From positions 100,423 to 164,422 of the forward strand of contig NZ_JOBH01000018.1 of NCBI RefSeq assembly GCF_000717745.1: a stretch of 64,000 bases of DNA, read 5' to 3'. The first letter of the stretch is position 1, and every line of letters begins with the position of its first letter. The notes below the pieces were generated by a model that worked only from the letters and a program-made list of their open reading frames with translations, had not been told where the DNA came from and searched no databases. Source of the stretch: Streptomyces violens (lineage in GTDB: Bacteria; Actinomycetota; Actinomycetes; Streptomycetales; Streptomycetaceae). Below are positions 32,889 to 41,997 of the stretch, piece after piece. Position numbers and translations under genes: made by a program.

Positions 32889-34510
32889 GCCACCTGACGT
32901 TCCAGCTCGCCGCCGAGGGCGCGTCCCAGCACCGGCCGCTGATCATCACGCTCTTCGCGGTCTTCGTCGCCGCCACCCTCGGCATCACCGTATGGGCGGG
33001 GCGGCAGACCAAGGGCGCCGAGGACTTCTACGCCGGCGGCCGCCAGTTCTCCGGCTTCCAGAACGGTCTGGCCATCTCCGGCGACTACATGTCCGCCGCG
33101 TCCTTCCTCGGAATCGCGGGCGCCATCGCCCTCTTCGGGTACGACGGCTTCCTGTACTCCATCGGCTTCCTCGTCGCCTGGCTGGTCGCGCTGCTGCTGG
33201 TCGCCGAACCGCTGCGGAACTCCGGCCGCTTCACGATGGGCGACGTCCTCGTGTACCGCATGCGGCAGCGCCCGGTGCGCACCGCGGCGGGCGTCTCCAC
33301 CATCGTCGTCTCGATCTTCTACCTGCTGGCGCAGATGGCGGGCGCGGGCGCGCTCGTCACGCTGCTCCTCGGCATCACCAGCGAGGCCGGCAAGATCCTC
33401 GTCGTCGTCCTCGTCGGCATCGTGATGATCCTGTACGTCTCCATCGGCGGCATGAAGGGCACCACCTGGGTGCAGATGGTCAAGGCCATCCTGCTGATCG
33501 CGGGCACCCTGCTGATCACGTTCCTGGTGATGCTCAAGTTCGACTTCAACATCTCCACGCTGCTCGGCGAGGCCGCCAAGGAGAGCGGCAAGGGCGCGGC
33601 CTTCCTGGAGCCCGGCCTGAAGTACGGCGCCACCGCCACCTCGAAGATCGACTTCATCTCGCTGGGCATCGCCCTGGTCCTCGGCACCGCCGGCCTGCCG
33701 CACATCCTCATCCGCTTCTACACCGTGCCCACGTCCCAGGCCGCCCGTAAGTCCGTGAACTGGGCCATCGGCATCATCGGCGTCTTCTACCTGATGACCA
33801 TCGCGCTCGGCTTCGGCGCGGCAGCGCTCATCAAGCCGGAGACGATCATCGCGTCCAACCCGGCGGGCAATACCGCGGCCCCGCTGCTCGCCCAGGAGAT
33901 CGGCGGCGGCGCCGACTCCACCGGCGGCGCCATCCTGCTCGCCGTGATCTCGGCCGTCGCCTTCGCCACCATCCTCGCCGTGGTAGCGGGCCTCACCCTC
34001 GCCTCGTCGTCGTCCTTCGCGCACGACCTGTACGTCAACGTGATCAAGAGGGGCCAGGCGTCGGAGAAGGACGAGGTGCGCGCCGCGCGCTGGGCCACCG
34101 TCGGCATCGGCGCCGTCGCGATCATCCTCGGCGTCTTCGCGCGCGGCCTGAACGTCGCGGGCCTGGTCGCCCTCGCCTTCGCGGTCGCCGCCTCCGCCAA
34201 CCTGCCCACGATCCTCTACAGCCTCTTCTGGAAGCGCTTCACCACCTCCGGGGCGCTGTGGTCGATCTACGGCGGCCTGGCCTCCTCGGTCCTCCTCGTG
34301 CTCTTCTCGCCGGTCGTCTCCGGCAAGGAGACCTCGATGTTCCCCGCCGTGGACTTCCACTTCTTCCCGCTGGAGAACCCGGGCCTGATCTCCATCCCGC
34401 TGGGCTTCCTGCTCGGCTGGCTCGGGTCCCTGCTCTCCAAGGAGGAGCCGGACGCCAAGAAGTACGCCGAGCTGGAGGTCCGGTCCCTGACCGGCACCGG
34501 AGCGCACTGA
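32885..34510 (+). CDS. actP: Cation/acetate symporter ActP
   Basis: A 541-residue solute:sodium symporter family protein with about 13 transmembrane helices. Signatures include EDFYAGGRQFSGFQNGLAISGDYMSAASFLGI, MGDVLVYRMRQRPVRT and TAGLPHILIRFYTVPT, with ASSSSFAHDLYVNV later. It should bring acetate or another short-chain acid in with Na+ or H+. It is coupled to the DUF485 gene by a 4-bp overlap and ends at a hairpin. Control by the Crp-like site upstream is inferred. Confidence 0.94.
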   Translation: MSHLTFQLAAEGASQHRPLIITLFAVFVAATLGITVWAGRQTKGAEDFYAGGRQFSGFQNGLAISGDYMSAASFLGIAGAIALFGYDGFLYSIGFLVAWLVALLLVAEPLRNSGRFTMGDVLVYRMRQRPVRTAAGVSTIVVSIFYLLAQMAGAGALVTLLLGITSEAGKILVVVLVGIVMILYVSIGGMKGTTWVQMVKAILLIAGTLLITFLVMLKFDFNISTLLGEAAKESGKGAAFLEPGLKYGATATSKIDFISLGIALVLGTAGLPHILIRFYTVPTSQAARKSVNWAIGIIGVFYLMTIALGFGAAALIKPETIIASNPAGNTAAPLLAQEIGGGADSTGGAILLAVISAVAFATILAVVAGLTLASSSSFAHDLYVNVIKRGQASEKDEVRAARWATVGIGAVAIILGVFARGLNVAGLVALAFAVAASANLPTILYSLFWKRFTTSGALWSIYGGLASSVLLVLFSPVVSGKETSMFPAVDFHFFPLENPGLISIPLGFLLGWLGSLLSKEEPDAKKYAELEVRSLTGTGAH

Positions 34511-34534
34511 CCGCCCGAATTCCGCAGGCGGAGC

Positions 34535-34570
34535 ACCGGCCGTGTCGTAGATCCCTACGACGCGGCCGGT
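34535..34570 (+). terminator. Terminator after actP
   Basis: ACCGGCCGTGTCGTAG pairs with CTACGACGCGGCCGGT across a 4-base loop; one G-T pair interrupts an otherwise perfect 16-bp stem. It lies 25 bp after the actP stop. Confidence 0.75.
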
Positions 34571-34659
34571 CCCGCATCGTGACATTGGAGCCGTGCTCGT
34601 TGTCGGACCCATCGCGTAGGCTCGACAACAACTGATCCGCCACCGGGGGAGGGGGCCTC

Positions 34660-35649
34660 GTGCTCATCGACACATACGGGCGAGTAGCCACCGACCTGCG
34701 GGTTTCGCTGACCGACCGGTGCAACCTGCGGTGCACGTACTGCATGCCCGAAGAGGGCCTGCAGTGGCTCGCCAAGCCGGACCTGCTCACGGACGACGAG
34801 ATCGTCCGCCTCATCCGCATCGCCGTCACCGACCTCGGCATCGAAGAGGTCCGCTTCACCGGCGGCGAGCCGCTGCTCCGGCCCGGCCTCGTCGGCATCG
34901 TCGAGCGTGTCGCGGCCCTGGAGCCGCGCCCGCAGATGTCGCTGACCACCAACGGCATCGGCCTGGAGCGCACCGCCACCGCGCTGCGCGACGCCGGCCT
35001 GGACCGGGTGAACGTCTCGCTGGACACTCTGCGCCCGGACGTCTTCCAGACCCTGACCCGCCGCAAGCGCCACGAGGACGTACTGCGCGGGCTGGAAGCA
35101 GCCCGCGCCGCCGGCCTCACCCCCGTCAAGGTCAACTCCGTTCTCATGCCGGGGCTGAACGACGACGAGGCCCCCGACCTCCTCGCCTGGGCGGTGGAGA
35201 ACGACTACGAGCTCCGCTTCATCGAGCAGATGCCGCTCGACGCGCAGCACGGCTGGAAGCGCGAGGGCATGATCACCGCGGGCGACATCCTCGCCTCGCT
35301 GCGTACCCGCTTCACGCTGACCCCCGAGGACGAGGAGGCGCGCGGCTCCGCGCCCGCCGAGCGCTGGCTCGTCGACGGCGGGCCGCAGCGCGTCGGCGTC
35401 ATCGCCTCGGTCACCCGGCCCTTCTGCCGCGCCTGCGACCGGACCCGGCTGACGGCCGACGGCCAGGTGCGGACGTGCCTGTTCGCCACGGAGGAGACGG
35501 ACCTGCGGGCCGCGCTGCGCTCGGACGCGGGGGACGAAGAGATCGCGCGCATATGGAAGCTCGCGATGTGGGGCAAGAAGGCGGGCTCGGGCCTGGACGA
35601 CCCGAGCTTCCTGCAGCCGGAGCGGCCGATGTCGGCGATCGGCGGCTGA
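34660..35649 (+). CDS. moaA: GTP 3',8-cyclase MoaA
   Basis: A 329-residue radical SAM enzyme that starts molybdenum cofactor synthesis by rearranging GTP to 3',8-cyclo-GTP. The first iron-sulfur cluster motif is CNLRCTYC (Cys21, 25, 28), followed by VRFTGGEPLLRP. The second cluster ligands are in CRACDRTRLTADGQVRTC. The C-terminus ends in the essential Gly-Gly. GTG 34660 follows GGGGGAGGGGG. No other moa gene is in the window. Confidence 0.97.
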   Translation: MLIDTYGRVATDLRVSLTDRCNLRCTYCMPEEGLQWLAKPDLLTDDEIVRLIRIAVTDLGIEEVRFTGGEPLLRPGLVGIVERVAALEPRPQMSLTTNGIGLERTATALRDAGLDRVNVSLDTLRPDVFQTLTRRKRHEDVLRGLEAARAAGLTPVKVNSVLMPGLNDDEAPDLLAWAVENDYELRFIEQMPLDAQHGWKREGMITAGDILASLRTRFTLTPEDEEARGSAPAERWLVDGGPQRVGVIASVTRPFCRACDRTRLTADGQVRTCLFATEETDLRAALRSDAGDEEIARIWKLAMWGKKAGSGLDDPSFLQPERPMSAIGG

Positions 35650-35686
35650 CGCCGGTCCGGGGGCGGGCAGCCGGTCCGGCCCGGCT

Positions 35687-35766
35687 GTCAGCCGTCGGAG
35701 GCGGACGTCAGCGGTCGGAAGCGGACGTCAGCGGTCGGAGGCCGGCGTCAGCCTTCGGAGGCCGGT
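35687..35766. repeat. 20-bp tandem repeat (about four copies)
   Basis: The unit GTCAGCGGTCGGAAGCGGAC occurs about four times with small changes. The right-hand copy covers the 3' end of the gene on the minus strand (codons for ASEG and its stop). Each copy read on the minus strand carries SEG-like codons and TGA, so the array is made of repeated gene ends. Confidence 0.85.
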
Positions 35767-35984
35767 GCCTCCCACTCCTCCAGCTTCACCACGTCCTTCA
35801 AGAAGCCCCGGACGCCGAGGAATTGGGAGAGGTGCTCGCGGTGCTCCTCGCACGCGAGCCAGGTCTTGCGGCGGTCCGGCGTGTGCAGCTTCGGGTTGTT
35901 CCACGCCAGGACCCACACCGCGTCGGCTCGGCAGCCCTTGGCGGAACAGATGGTGGCATTCTCGGAGACGTTCGGGGAGATCAC
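35748..35984 (-). CDS. Small conserved protein of unknown function
   Basis: A 78-residue soluble protein: MISPNVSENATICSAKGCRADAVWVLAWNNPKLHT, then RKTWLACEEHREHLSQFLGVRGFLKDVV. The pattern of Cys and His (CSAKGC, CEEHREH) suggests a small metal site. Similar Streptomyces proteins are sometimes labelled acetone carboxylase, which I do not support. Its 3' end is duplicated in the 20-bp repeat array. Confidence 0.8.
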   Translation of the reverse strand: MISPNVSENATICSAKGCRADAVWVLAWNNPKLHTPDRRKTWLACEEHREHLSQFLGVRGFLKDVVKLEEWEAPASEG

Positions 35985-36023
35985 GCCCTCAACCCTACGT
36001 CGCGCTGCTGCGTCCGGACATGG

Positions 36024-36061
36024 CGACGCCGGGCAGCCACGGGGGGAGCCGCCCGGCGTCG
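36024..36061 (-). terminator. Terminator downstream of the DUF3099 gene
   Basis: CGACGCCGGGC (36024-36034) and GCCCGGCGTCG (36051-36061) form an 11-bp perfect stem with a 16-base loop. It lies about 120 bp past the DUF3099 stop and before the small gene on the same strand. Confidence 0.6.
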
Positions 36062-36183
36062 GTCCGTCGCTCCGACGGGGGATGCGGAGCGCGTACGAAG
36101 TATGTCACGGGGGACCGTGCCGGGTGCACCGGAACCACATGATTGATCTGAGCTTTTCTTGAGCTTTGCGGATCGTCGGTAGA

Positions 36184-36570
36184 TCAGCCGCGCTCGCCGG
36201 GCTGCTCGGTGGAGTCCGTGCGCCCCGCTTCCGGGCCGCCTTCCGCGCCGGGCTCCTGCGTTGACTCGTCGGCCGACGAGGTCAGCATCGGCCGGGACGG
36301 GGTCGCCACGAAGGTCGAAGGGAGCGAAGTGACGTTCTCCCGGCCCGCGTTGGCGATGACGACCGCAACGTACGGCAGCACCAGACCCGCAATCAGGGTG
36401 ATAATGGCGACGTGGCGCTCGACGTTCCAAAGCACGGCGGTGAGGATCACCGCCACCGTCCGTAGAGACATCGAGATCACGTAGCGTCGCTGCCGCCCAC
36501 GGACGTCCTCGGTCAGCCCCTGGCGGGCTCCGGTGATCCGGAAGGACTGGGCACTGCTCTGCTTCCGCAT
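36184..36570 (-). CDS. DUF3099 membrane protein
   Basis: A 128-residue protein of the actinobacterial DUF3099 family. The N-terminal part SAQSFRITGARQGLTEDVRGRQRRYVISM is the conserved core. Two hydrophobic segments follow (TVAVILTAVLW and AIITLIAGLVLPYVAVVIANAG), then a disordered acidic tail. Function is unknown. ATG 36570 has GGTGG upstream; a GTG one codon before it is possible. Confidence 0.85.
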   Translation of the reverse strand: MRKQSSAQSFRITGARQGLTEDVRGRQRRYVISMSLRTVAVILTAVLWNVERHVAIITLIAGLVLPYVAVVIANAGRENVTSLPSTFVATPSRPMLTSSADESTQEPGAEGGPEAGRTDSTEQPGERG

Positions 36571-36788
36571 CACGTTCCACCACCTGTTGTCATACCGGGC
36601 ACACGCCAATGCCGGACCTGTTCCACGTTACGCCGGGCCTGCGCAGGCTTCGAGACCGGGTCGCGATACGCCCGGCGGGGTACATACCGGCGTCATACGT
36701 ACAGACCGCTCCGACGTGCGCCGTACGGGTGGCGGTATGAAACTGAACGATGCACGGCCTTGTACACCGCGCCCCATTAGGAGGCGAC

Positions 36789-37073
36789 ATGAATTGGTTG
36801 TGGGCCATCATTCTGGGTCTGGTTCTGGGTGTGATCGCGAGGGCGCTCATTCCGGGGAAGCAGGCGATCCCGCTCTGGCTGACGGTGATCTTCGGCATGC
36901 TCGGCAGCGTGCTGGGCAACTGGGCGGCCACCGGCATCGGAGTCGAGGACACCAAGGGCGTCGACTGGACCCGGCATCTGCTGCAGCTGATCGGCGCGGT
37001 GATCGTCGTCGGCGTGGGCAGCCGGCTGTGGGCCATGGTGCGCGGGAGGAAACACGGGCACCAGCGGGCGTGA
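36789..37073 (+). CDS. GlsB/YeaQ/YmgE-family stress membrane protein
   Basis: A 94-residue membrane protein with about three transmembrane helices. The core LWAIILGLVLGVIARALIPGKQ and WLTVIFGMLGSVLGNW is characteristic of the transglycosylase-associated (GlsB/YeaQ) family, which is often induced by stress. ATG 36789 follows AGGAGGCGAC. Transcription may end at the hairpin 20 bp downstream. Confidence 0.92.
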   Translation: MNWLWAIILGLVLGVIARALIPGKQAIPLWLTVIFGMLGSVLGNWAATGIGVEDTKGVDWTRHLLQLIGAVIVVGVGSRLWAMVRGRKHGHQRA

Positions 37074-37093
37074 CCACGCCGCCGCACACCGTT

Positions 37094-37122
37094 CCCGCGG
37101 GCCTGCACACACGGCCCGCGGG
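37094..37122 (+). terminator. Terminator after the GlsB-family gene
   Basis: CCCGCGGGCC pairs perfectly with GGCCCGCGGG over a 9-base loop, 20 bp past the stop. It may also serve the convergent tyrS gene. Confidence 0.7.
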
Positions 37123-37239
37123 AGCGGTCCGACACGGGGCCGACCGCGGCACCCGCCGCGGCCGGCCCCGCTCCGGCTGACCTGCCTTGCCGCCGGGCCC
37201 CGGCGCGGTACACGCGCCCCGTGGTCCGGCGGGTCCCGC

Positions 37240-38643
37240 TTACGCGCCCTGGATCTGGGCCAGCTTGCGGCCGGCCTTGAGGTACGGGGTGCCCGGCGTG
37301 GCGGCCAGCTTCTCCGTCAGCACCTCGGCCAGCGGACGGATCGCGTCCGCCTCGGCCAGTACCACCGTCTCCTGACCCGACTCGGCCTCGATGACCAGCC
37401 GCAGCGCGTTCTGCTTCGCCAGCCGGCGGGCCGCCGACGCGCTGGCCGTGAACTCCAGCACCTTGGTCAGCACCGTGGCCACGGTCTCCGTGCCGTGCTC
37501 GGCGAGGTCCACCGAGGGCAGCGTGGAGACATCGGCGAAGGACTTCTTGGAGAACTGCGCGACGAACCCGGCGCGGGCCGCCATCGCCGCCTCGATGCCG
37601 TACAGCGCGGCCACGACCTCACCCGCGAGGATCTTCTTCAGATCCATCGGGTGCAGCGACTTCTCCTCGATACGGGCCAGGACCTGGGCGATCTCCTCGT
37701 CCGTCCACTCCGTCCACGCCTTGAGGTACGGCTCCATCAGCCGGTCCGGGACCGACATGATCTTGCCGAAGACGTCCTCGGCGGGGGCGTTCAGACCGAC
37801 GTAGTTGCCCTTGGACTTGGACATCTTCGCGCCCGTGCCGTCCGTGCCCTCGATCAGCGGCATCGTGACGACCAGCTGCGGCTGCTGGCCGTGCAGCTCC
37901 ATGAGCTTGCGGGCCATCTGGAGGTTGAGCAGCTGGTCGGCGCCGCCGAGCTCCACGTCGTCGTTCAGGGCGACCGAGTCCAGGCCCTGCGCGATCGGGT
38001 ACAGCATCTCGGTCATGGTCAGCCCGGAGCCGTCCGCGAGGCGGGTGCGGAAGTCGTCGCGCTGCAGCAGCTGGGAGACCGGCACCTTCGCGAGCAGGCC
38101 GAGCAGCTCGGGGAAGGTGTACGGCGCCAGCCACTCGCTGTTCTGCCGGAAGCTGACCTTCTCGAAGTCGAAGAACGGCCGGACCTGGTCGCGGTAGGTC
38201 GCGAGATTCTTCGCGATGTCCTCGTCGGTCAGCGGCGGGCGCTCCGTGCTGCGGCCCGAGGGGTCGCCGATCTTGGCCGTGAAGTCGCCGATGATCAGCG
38301 TGACGTCATGGCCGAGGCGCTGGAAGCGGCTGAGGACGATCAGCGGGACCGCGTGCCCCAGGTGCACATCGGTGGCCGTCGGGTCGATGCCCAGCTTGAT
38401 GTGCAGGCTCTTGCCGGCCGCCTTGCGCTCCTCGATGCGCTCGGCGAGCTGCTCCACGCCCGGGATCACCTCGACCGTGCGCGAGGCGATCAGCTCGGCC
38501 TGCTCCTTGGCCGACAGGTCCGTCAGGTCGAGATAGCGCCGCGCGCCCGTCTCCTTCAGCAGCTCCTCGACGGTGGTGTCGACGGAGAGGTCTGCGGAGA
38601 GCAGCGTGCTGGCGCGGGCGACGGATTCGCCGAGGCGTGTCAT
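37240..38643 (-). CDS. tyrS: Tyrosyl-tRNA synthetase
   Basis: A 467-residue class I aminoacyl-tRNA synthetase. The HIGH-type motif is in ATDVHLGHAVP, the tyrosine pocket in GADQLLNLQMARKL and the KMSKS motif in GAKMSKSKGNYVGL. The C-terminal part (PLAEVLTEKLAATPGTPYLKAGRKLAQI) looks like an S4-like tRNA-binding end. The protein begins with a short variable stretch MTRLGESVARAS. No T-box leader is apparent upstream. It lies on its own, with pmbA-like genes about 180 bp upstream on the same strand. Confidence 0.95.
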   Translation of the reverse strand: MTRLGESVARASTLLSADLSVDTTVEELLKETGARRYLDLTDLSAKEQAELIASRTVEVIPGVEQLAERIEERKAAGKSLHIKLGIDPTATDVHLGHAVPLIVLSRFQRLGHDVTLIIGDFTAKIGDPSGRSTERPPLTDEDIAKNLATYRDQVRPFFDFEKVSFRQNSEWLAPYTFPELLGLLAKVPVSQLLQRDDFRTRLADGSGLTMTEMLYPIAQGLDSVALNDDVELGGADQLLNLQMARKLMELHGQQPQLVVTMPLIEGTDGTGAKMSKSKGNYVGLNAPAEDVFGKIMSVPDRLMEPYLKAWTEWTDEEIAQVLARIEEKSLHPMDLKKILAGEVVAALYGIEAAMAARAGFVAQFSKKSFADVSTLPSVDLAEHGTETVATVLTKVLEFTASASAARRLAKQNALRLVIEAESGQETVVLAEADAIRPLAEVLTEKLAATPGTPYLKAGRKLAQIQGA

Positions 38644-38821
38644 GGCGTTCCTGATCGGTCGTTGATCCCAAACGGGAGGACGGAACCGATTCTATTAGCC
38701 GTGCGAAGCGTGGCCGACCGAGTATCCACAGGCCGGCCACGCGGTACGACAAGTGCGCACAGCCCCGGGGCGGGCGCGCGGACGGCCTCGCCCCGGGCTC
38801 ACCCGCCTCACACTCCCCGCC

Positions 38822-40237
38822 TCACACCCCCCGGCTCACCGAGCTCATGTTGAAGTCCGGGATGCGCAGCGCGGGCATCGCGGCCCGCGTGAAGTAGTCG
38901 CTCCACTCGCGCGGCAGCGTGCGCTCCGTACGGCCCGCCTCGCTCGCCCGCCCCAGCAGATCCACCGGCGACTCGTTGAACCGGAAGTTGTTCACCTCGC
39001 CGACCACCTCACCGCCCTCCACGAGGTACACGCCGTCTCGCGTCAGCCCCGTGAGCAGCAGCGTCGCCGGATCGACCTCGCGGATGTACCACAGGCAGGT
39101 CAGCAGCAGCCCGCGCTCCGTACCGGCCACCAGCTCGTCCAGGGACTTCGTGCCGCCCGCGTCCAGCAGCAGGTTGTCGACCGCGGGGGCCACCGGCAGG
39201 CCGGTCAGGCCCGCACTGTGCCGGGTGGTGACCAGCCGGTTCAGCGCGCCGTCCCGCAGCCAGTCGGTGGGCTCCAGCGGCAGCCCGTTGTCGAAGACCG
39301 AGGCGTCGTCCCCGGAGCTGTGCGCCAGCACGAAGGGCGCGCACTCCAGGCCCGGGGCCCCCGGGTCGCTGCGCAGCGTCAGAGGGAGCCCGGAGAGCTT
39401 CTCGCCCACCCGGGTGCCGCCTCCGGGCGCGGAGAAGACCGTGCGGCCCTCTGCCGCGTCCCGCGCCCCGGAGGACCACATCTGGTACACGAGCAGGTCG
39501 GCGACGGCGGTGGGCGGCAGCAGCGTCTCGTACCGCCCGGCGGGCAGCTCGGTCCGCCGCTCGGCCCAGGCCAGCCGCCGCGCCAGGTCGGCGTCCATGG
39601 CCAGCGGGTCGACGTCCCGGAAGTCCCGGGTGGCCCGGCCCGCCCAGGCCGAGCGGGTGCGGTCGGGCGACTTGGCGTTCAGCTCCAGGGTGCCGGTGGG
39701 CTGGTCGTGCCGGAGCCGCAGCCCGGTGGAGGAGCCCACGTACGAGGACACGACCTCGTGATTGGCGAACCCGTACAGCTCGCGGCCGCCGTCCCGGGCC
39801 CGCCGGAAGGCTTCGCCCAGCGCCGGCGCGAAGTCGGCGAACACCTCGGAGGAGGTCTCGGCGGGCGGCTCGGTGAAGCCGGGGGAGGGCGCACCGCCCG
39901 GTACGAGCGGCTGCGCGTCCTCGGCGGGGTCCGCGCCCCGGGCGGCCGCCTCCGCCGCCCGCACCAGCCCCTCCAGGTCGTCGGCGGTGACCGCGGCGCG
40001 CGAGACGACACCGGAGGCGGTGCCCTCCTTGCCGTCCACGGTGGCGATGACGGTGAGGGTGCGGCCGCGGGTGACCCCGTTGGTGGTCAGCGCGTTGCCT
40101 GCCCAGCGCAGGTTGGCGGTGGCGGTCTCGTCGGCGATGACCACGCAGCCGTCGGCCCGCGACAGGGCCAGCGCCCGCTCGACCACCTCGTGCGGCGCGC
40201 TCGTACGAGAAGTACGGGACGTACGACGTGTGCTCAT
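38822..40237 (-). CDS. TldE/PmbA-type metalloprotease partner
   Basis: A 471-residue member of the TldD/PmbA family that appears to be the TldE-like (non-catalytic) partner: the HExxxH motif of the active subunit is missing. Typical stretches are FANHEVVSSYVGSSTGLRLRHDQPTG, GEKLSGLPLTLRSDPGAPGLECAPFV and GLTRDGVYLVEGGEVVGEVNNFRFNESP. ATG 40237 overlaps the stop of the upstream tldD-like gene (ATGA). The pair forms a TldD/E complex that degrades unfolded peptides or finishes peptide natural products. Confidence 0.9.
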   Translation of the reverse strand: MSTRRTSRTSRTSAPHEVVERALALSRADGCVVIADETATANLRWAGNALTTNGVTRGRTLTVIATVDGKEGTASGVVSRAAVTADDLEGLVRAAEAAARGADPAEDAQPLVPGGAPSPGFTEPPAETSSEVFADFAPALGEAFRRARDGGRELYGFANHEVVSSYVGSSTGLRLRHDQPTGTLELNAKSPDRTRSAWAGRATRDFRDVDPLAMDADLARRLAWAERRTELPAGRYETLLPPTAVADLLVYQMWSSGARDAAEGRTVFSAPGGGTRVGEKLSGLPLTLRSDPGAPGLECAPFVLAHSSGDDASVFDNGLPLEPTDWLRDGALNRLVTTRHSAGLTGLPVAPAVDNLLLDAGGTKSLDELVAGTERGLLLTCLWYIREVDPATLLLTGLTRDGVYLVEGGEVVGEVNNFRFNESPVDLLGRASEAGRTERTLPREWSDYFTRAAMPALRIPDFNMSSVSRGV

Positions 40238-41766
40238 CGACCGGCCTCCTGCGCCGTGTTGAGGATGTTCACGCCCGTGAAGAGGGCGGAGGGGCAGCCG
40301 TGCGAGACGGAGGCGACCTGGCCCGGCTGGGCCTTGCCGCAGTTGAAGGCGCCGCCCAGTACGTACGTCTGCGGGCCGCCGACCGCGGCCATCGAGCCCC
40401 AGAAGTCGGTGGTGGTGGCCTGGTACGCCACGTCCCGCAGCTGCCCCGCCAGCCGCCCGTTCTCGATCCGGAAGAACCGCTGCCCGGTGAACTGGAAGTT
40501 GTACCGCTGCATGTCGATGGACCAGGACCGGTCGCCGACCACGTAGATCCCGTGCTCCACGCCCGCGATCAGCTCCTCGGTGGACGGCCCCTCGGGCGCC
40601 GGCTGCAGGGACACGTTCGCCATCCGCTGCACCGGCACGTGGGACGGCGAATCCGCGTACGCGCACCCGTTGGACCGCTCGAACCCGGTCAGCTTCGCGA
40701 TCCTGCGGTCCAGCTGGTAGCCGACCAGGACGCCGTCCTTGACCAGGTCCCAGGACTGCGCCGCCACGCCCTCGTCGTCGTACCCGATCGTCGCCAGCCC
40801 GTGCTCGGCCGTCCGGTCGCCCGTGACATGCATCAGCGACGACCCGTAGGCCAGCTTCCCCAGCTGGTCGAAGGTGGCGAACGAGGTGCCCGCGTACGCC
40901 GCCTCGTACCCCAGCGCCCGGTCCAGCTCGGTCGCGTGTCCGATCGACTCGTGGATCGTCAGCCACAGGTTGGAGGGATGCACCACCAGGTCGTACCGCC
41001 CGGCCCGGACGCTCGGCGCGCGCATCTTCTCCGCGAGCAGCGCGGGCATCTCCGCCAGCTCGGCGTCCCAGTCGTACCGCCCGTCGGTCAGGTACTCCCA
41101 GCCGCGGCCGACCGGCGGCGCGATGGTCCGCATCGAGTCGAATTCGCCGCTGCGGTCGTCCACCGCGACGGCCGTCAGCTCCGGGTGCAGCCGGACCCGC
41201 TGCTGGGTGGTGGTCGTGCCCGCCGTGTCGGCGTAGAACTTGTTCTCCCGGATCGTGAGGAGCGAGGCGTCCGCGTGCGTGACGCCCGGCGCGGCCAGCA
41301 GCCGCCCGCTCCACTCCGCCAGCAGCCCGGTCTTCTCCGCGTCCGGCACGTCGAACGGATCGACCTCGTACGAGGAGATCCACGTCCGGTCCGGATACGC
41401 GGGCTCGTCGGCGAGCTCCACCTTCTCCTGCGAGCCCGCCGCGTCGATCACCTTCGCCGACAGCTTGGCCATCGCCACCGCCTGCGCCGCCACCCGCGCC
41501 GCCGCGTCCATGGTCAGGTCAACACCGGACGCGAACCCCCAGGCCCCGCCGTGCACGACCCGCACCGCGTACCCCAGGTCGGTACTGTCCGAGGACCCGG
41601 CCGTCTTCGCGTCCCGCAGCCGCCAGGACGCGTACCGGATGCGTTCCAGCCGGAAGTCGGCATGGTCGGCCCCCAGCGCCCGGGCCCGCGCGAGCGCGGC
41701 GTCGGCCAGCGCGTGCAGGGGCAGCGCGAGGAAGCTCTCGTCAAGGGAACGAGGTGTAGCGGGCAC
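40234..41766 (-). CDS. tldD: TldD-type zinc metalloprotease
   Basis: A 510-residue catalytic subunit of a TldD/E protease. The zinc motif H-E-x3-H is HESIGH (His272, Glu273, His277), and a Cys ligand is expected in VSHGCPSALF near the C-terminus. Other landmarks are RLERIRYASWRLRD and EHGIYVVGDRSWSIDM. GTG 41766 follows GGAGGGA. It is the first gene of a two-gene unit with the TldE-like partner, coupled by ATGA. The natural substrate is unknown, although this family is used to process ribosomally made peptides. Confidence 0.93.
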   Translation of the reverse strand: MPATPRSLDESFLALPLHALADAALARARALGADHADFRLERIRYASWRLRDAKTAGSSDSTDLGYAVRVVHGGAWGFASGVDLTMDAAARVAAQAVAMAKLSAKVIDAAGSQEKVELADEPAYPDRTWISSYEVDPFDVPDAEKTGLLAEWSGRLLAAPGVTHADASLLTIRENKFYADTAGTTTTQQRVRLHPELTAVAVDDRSGEFDSMRTIAPPVGRGWEYLTDGRYDWDAELAEMPALLAEKMRAPSVRAGRYDLVVHPSNLWLTIHESIGHATELDRALGYEAAYAGTSFATFDQLGKLAYGSSLMHVTGDRTAEHGLATIGYDDEGVAAQSWDLVKDGVLVGYQLDRRIAKLTGFERSNGCAYADSPSHVPVQRMANVSLQPAPEGPSTEELIAGVEHGIYVVGDRSWSIDMQRYNFQFTGQRFFRIENGRLAGQLRDVAYQATTTDFWGSMAAVGGPQTYVLGGAFNCGKAQPGQVASVSHGCPSALFTGVNILNTAQEAGR

Positions 41767-41997
41767 GGCATCCCTCCCGGGGTCGGCGCCACGCATCATG
41801 CCGTGCCGGACCCCGGGCGCGCACGAGGGCCGGCGGGTTCGTCGTGGCGATTCGCCGGGTCGCGGAGTGGTTGCTTCTGTAGGGACCCCACAGTGACCGG
41901 GATGTGCCCCTGTGCGAGCTGGATTCTCCGTATGGGGCTCCTGACCGCTAGTTTCGTAAGGAACACACGTCGGACAGGACACGGAAAGGGTGATCTC

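Noticed and set aside
38644..38820. T-box leader before tyrS
   Set aside because: No T-box sequence or long structured leader; the gap is only about 180 bp and T-boxes for tyrS are not usual in this genus.
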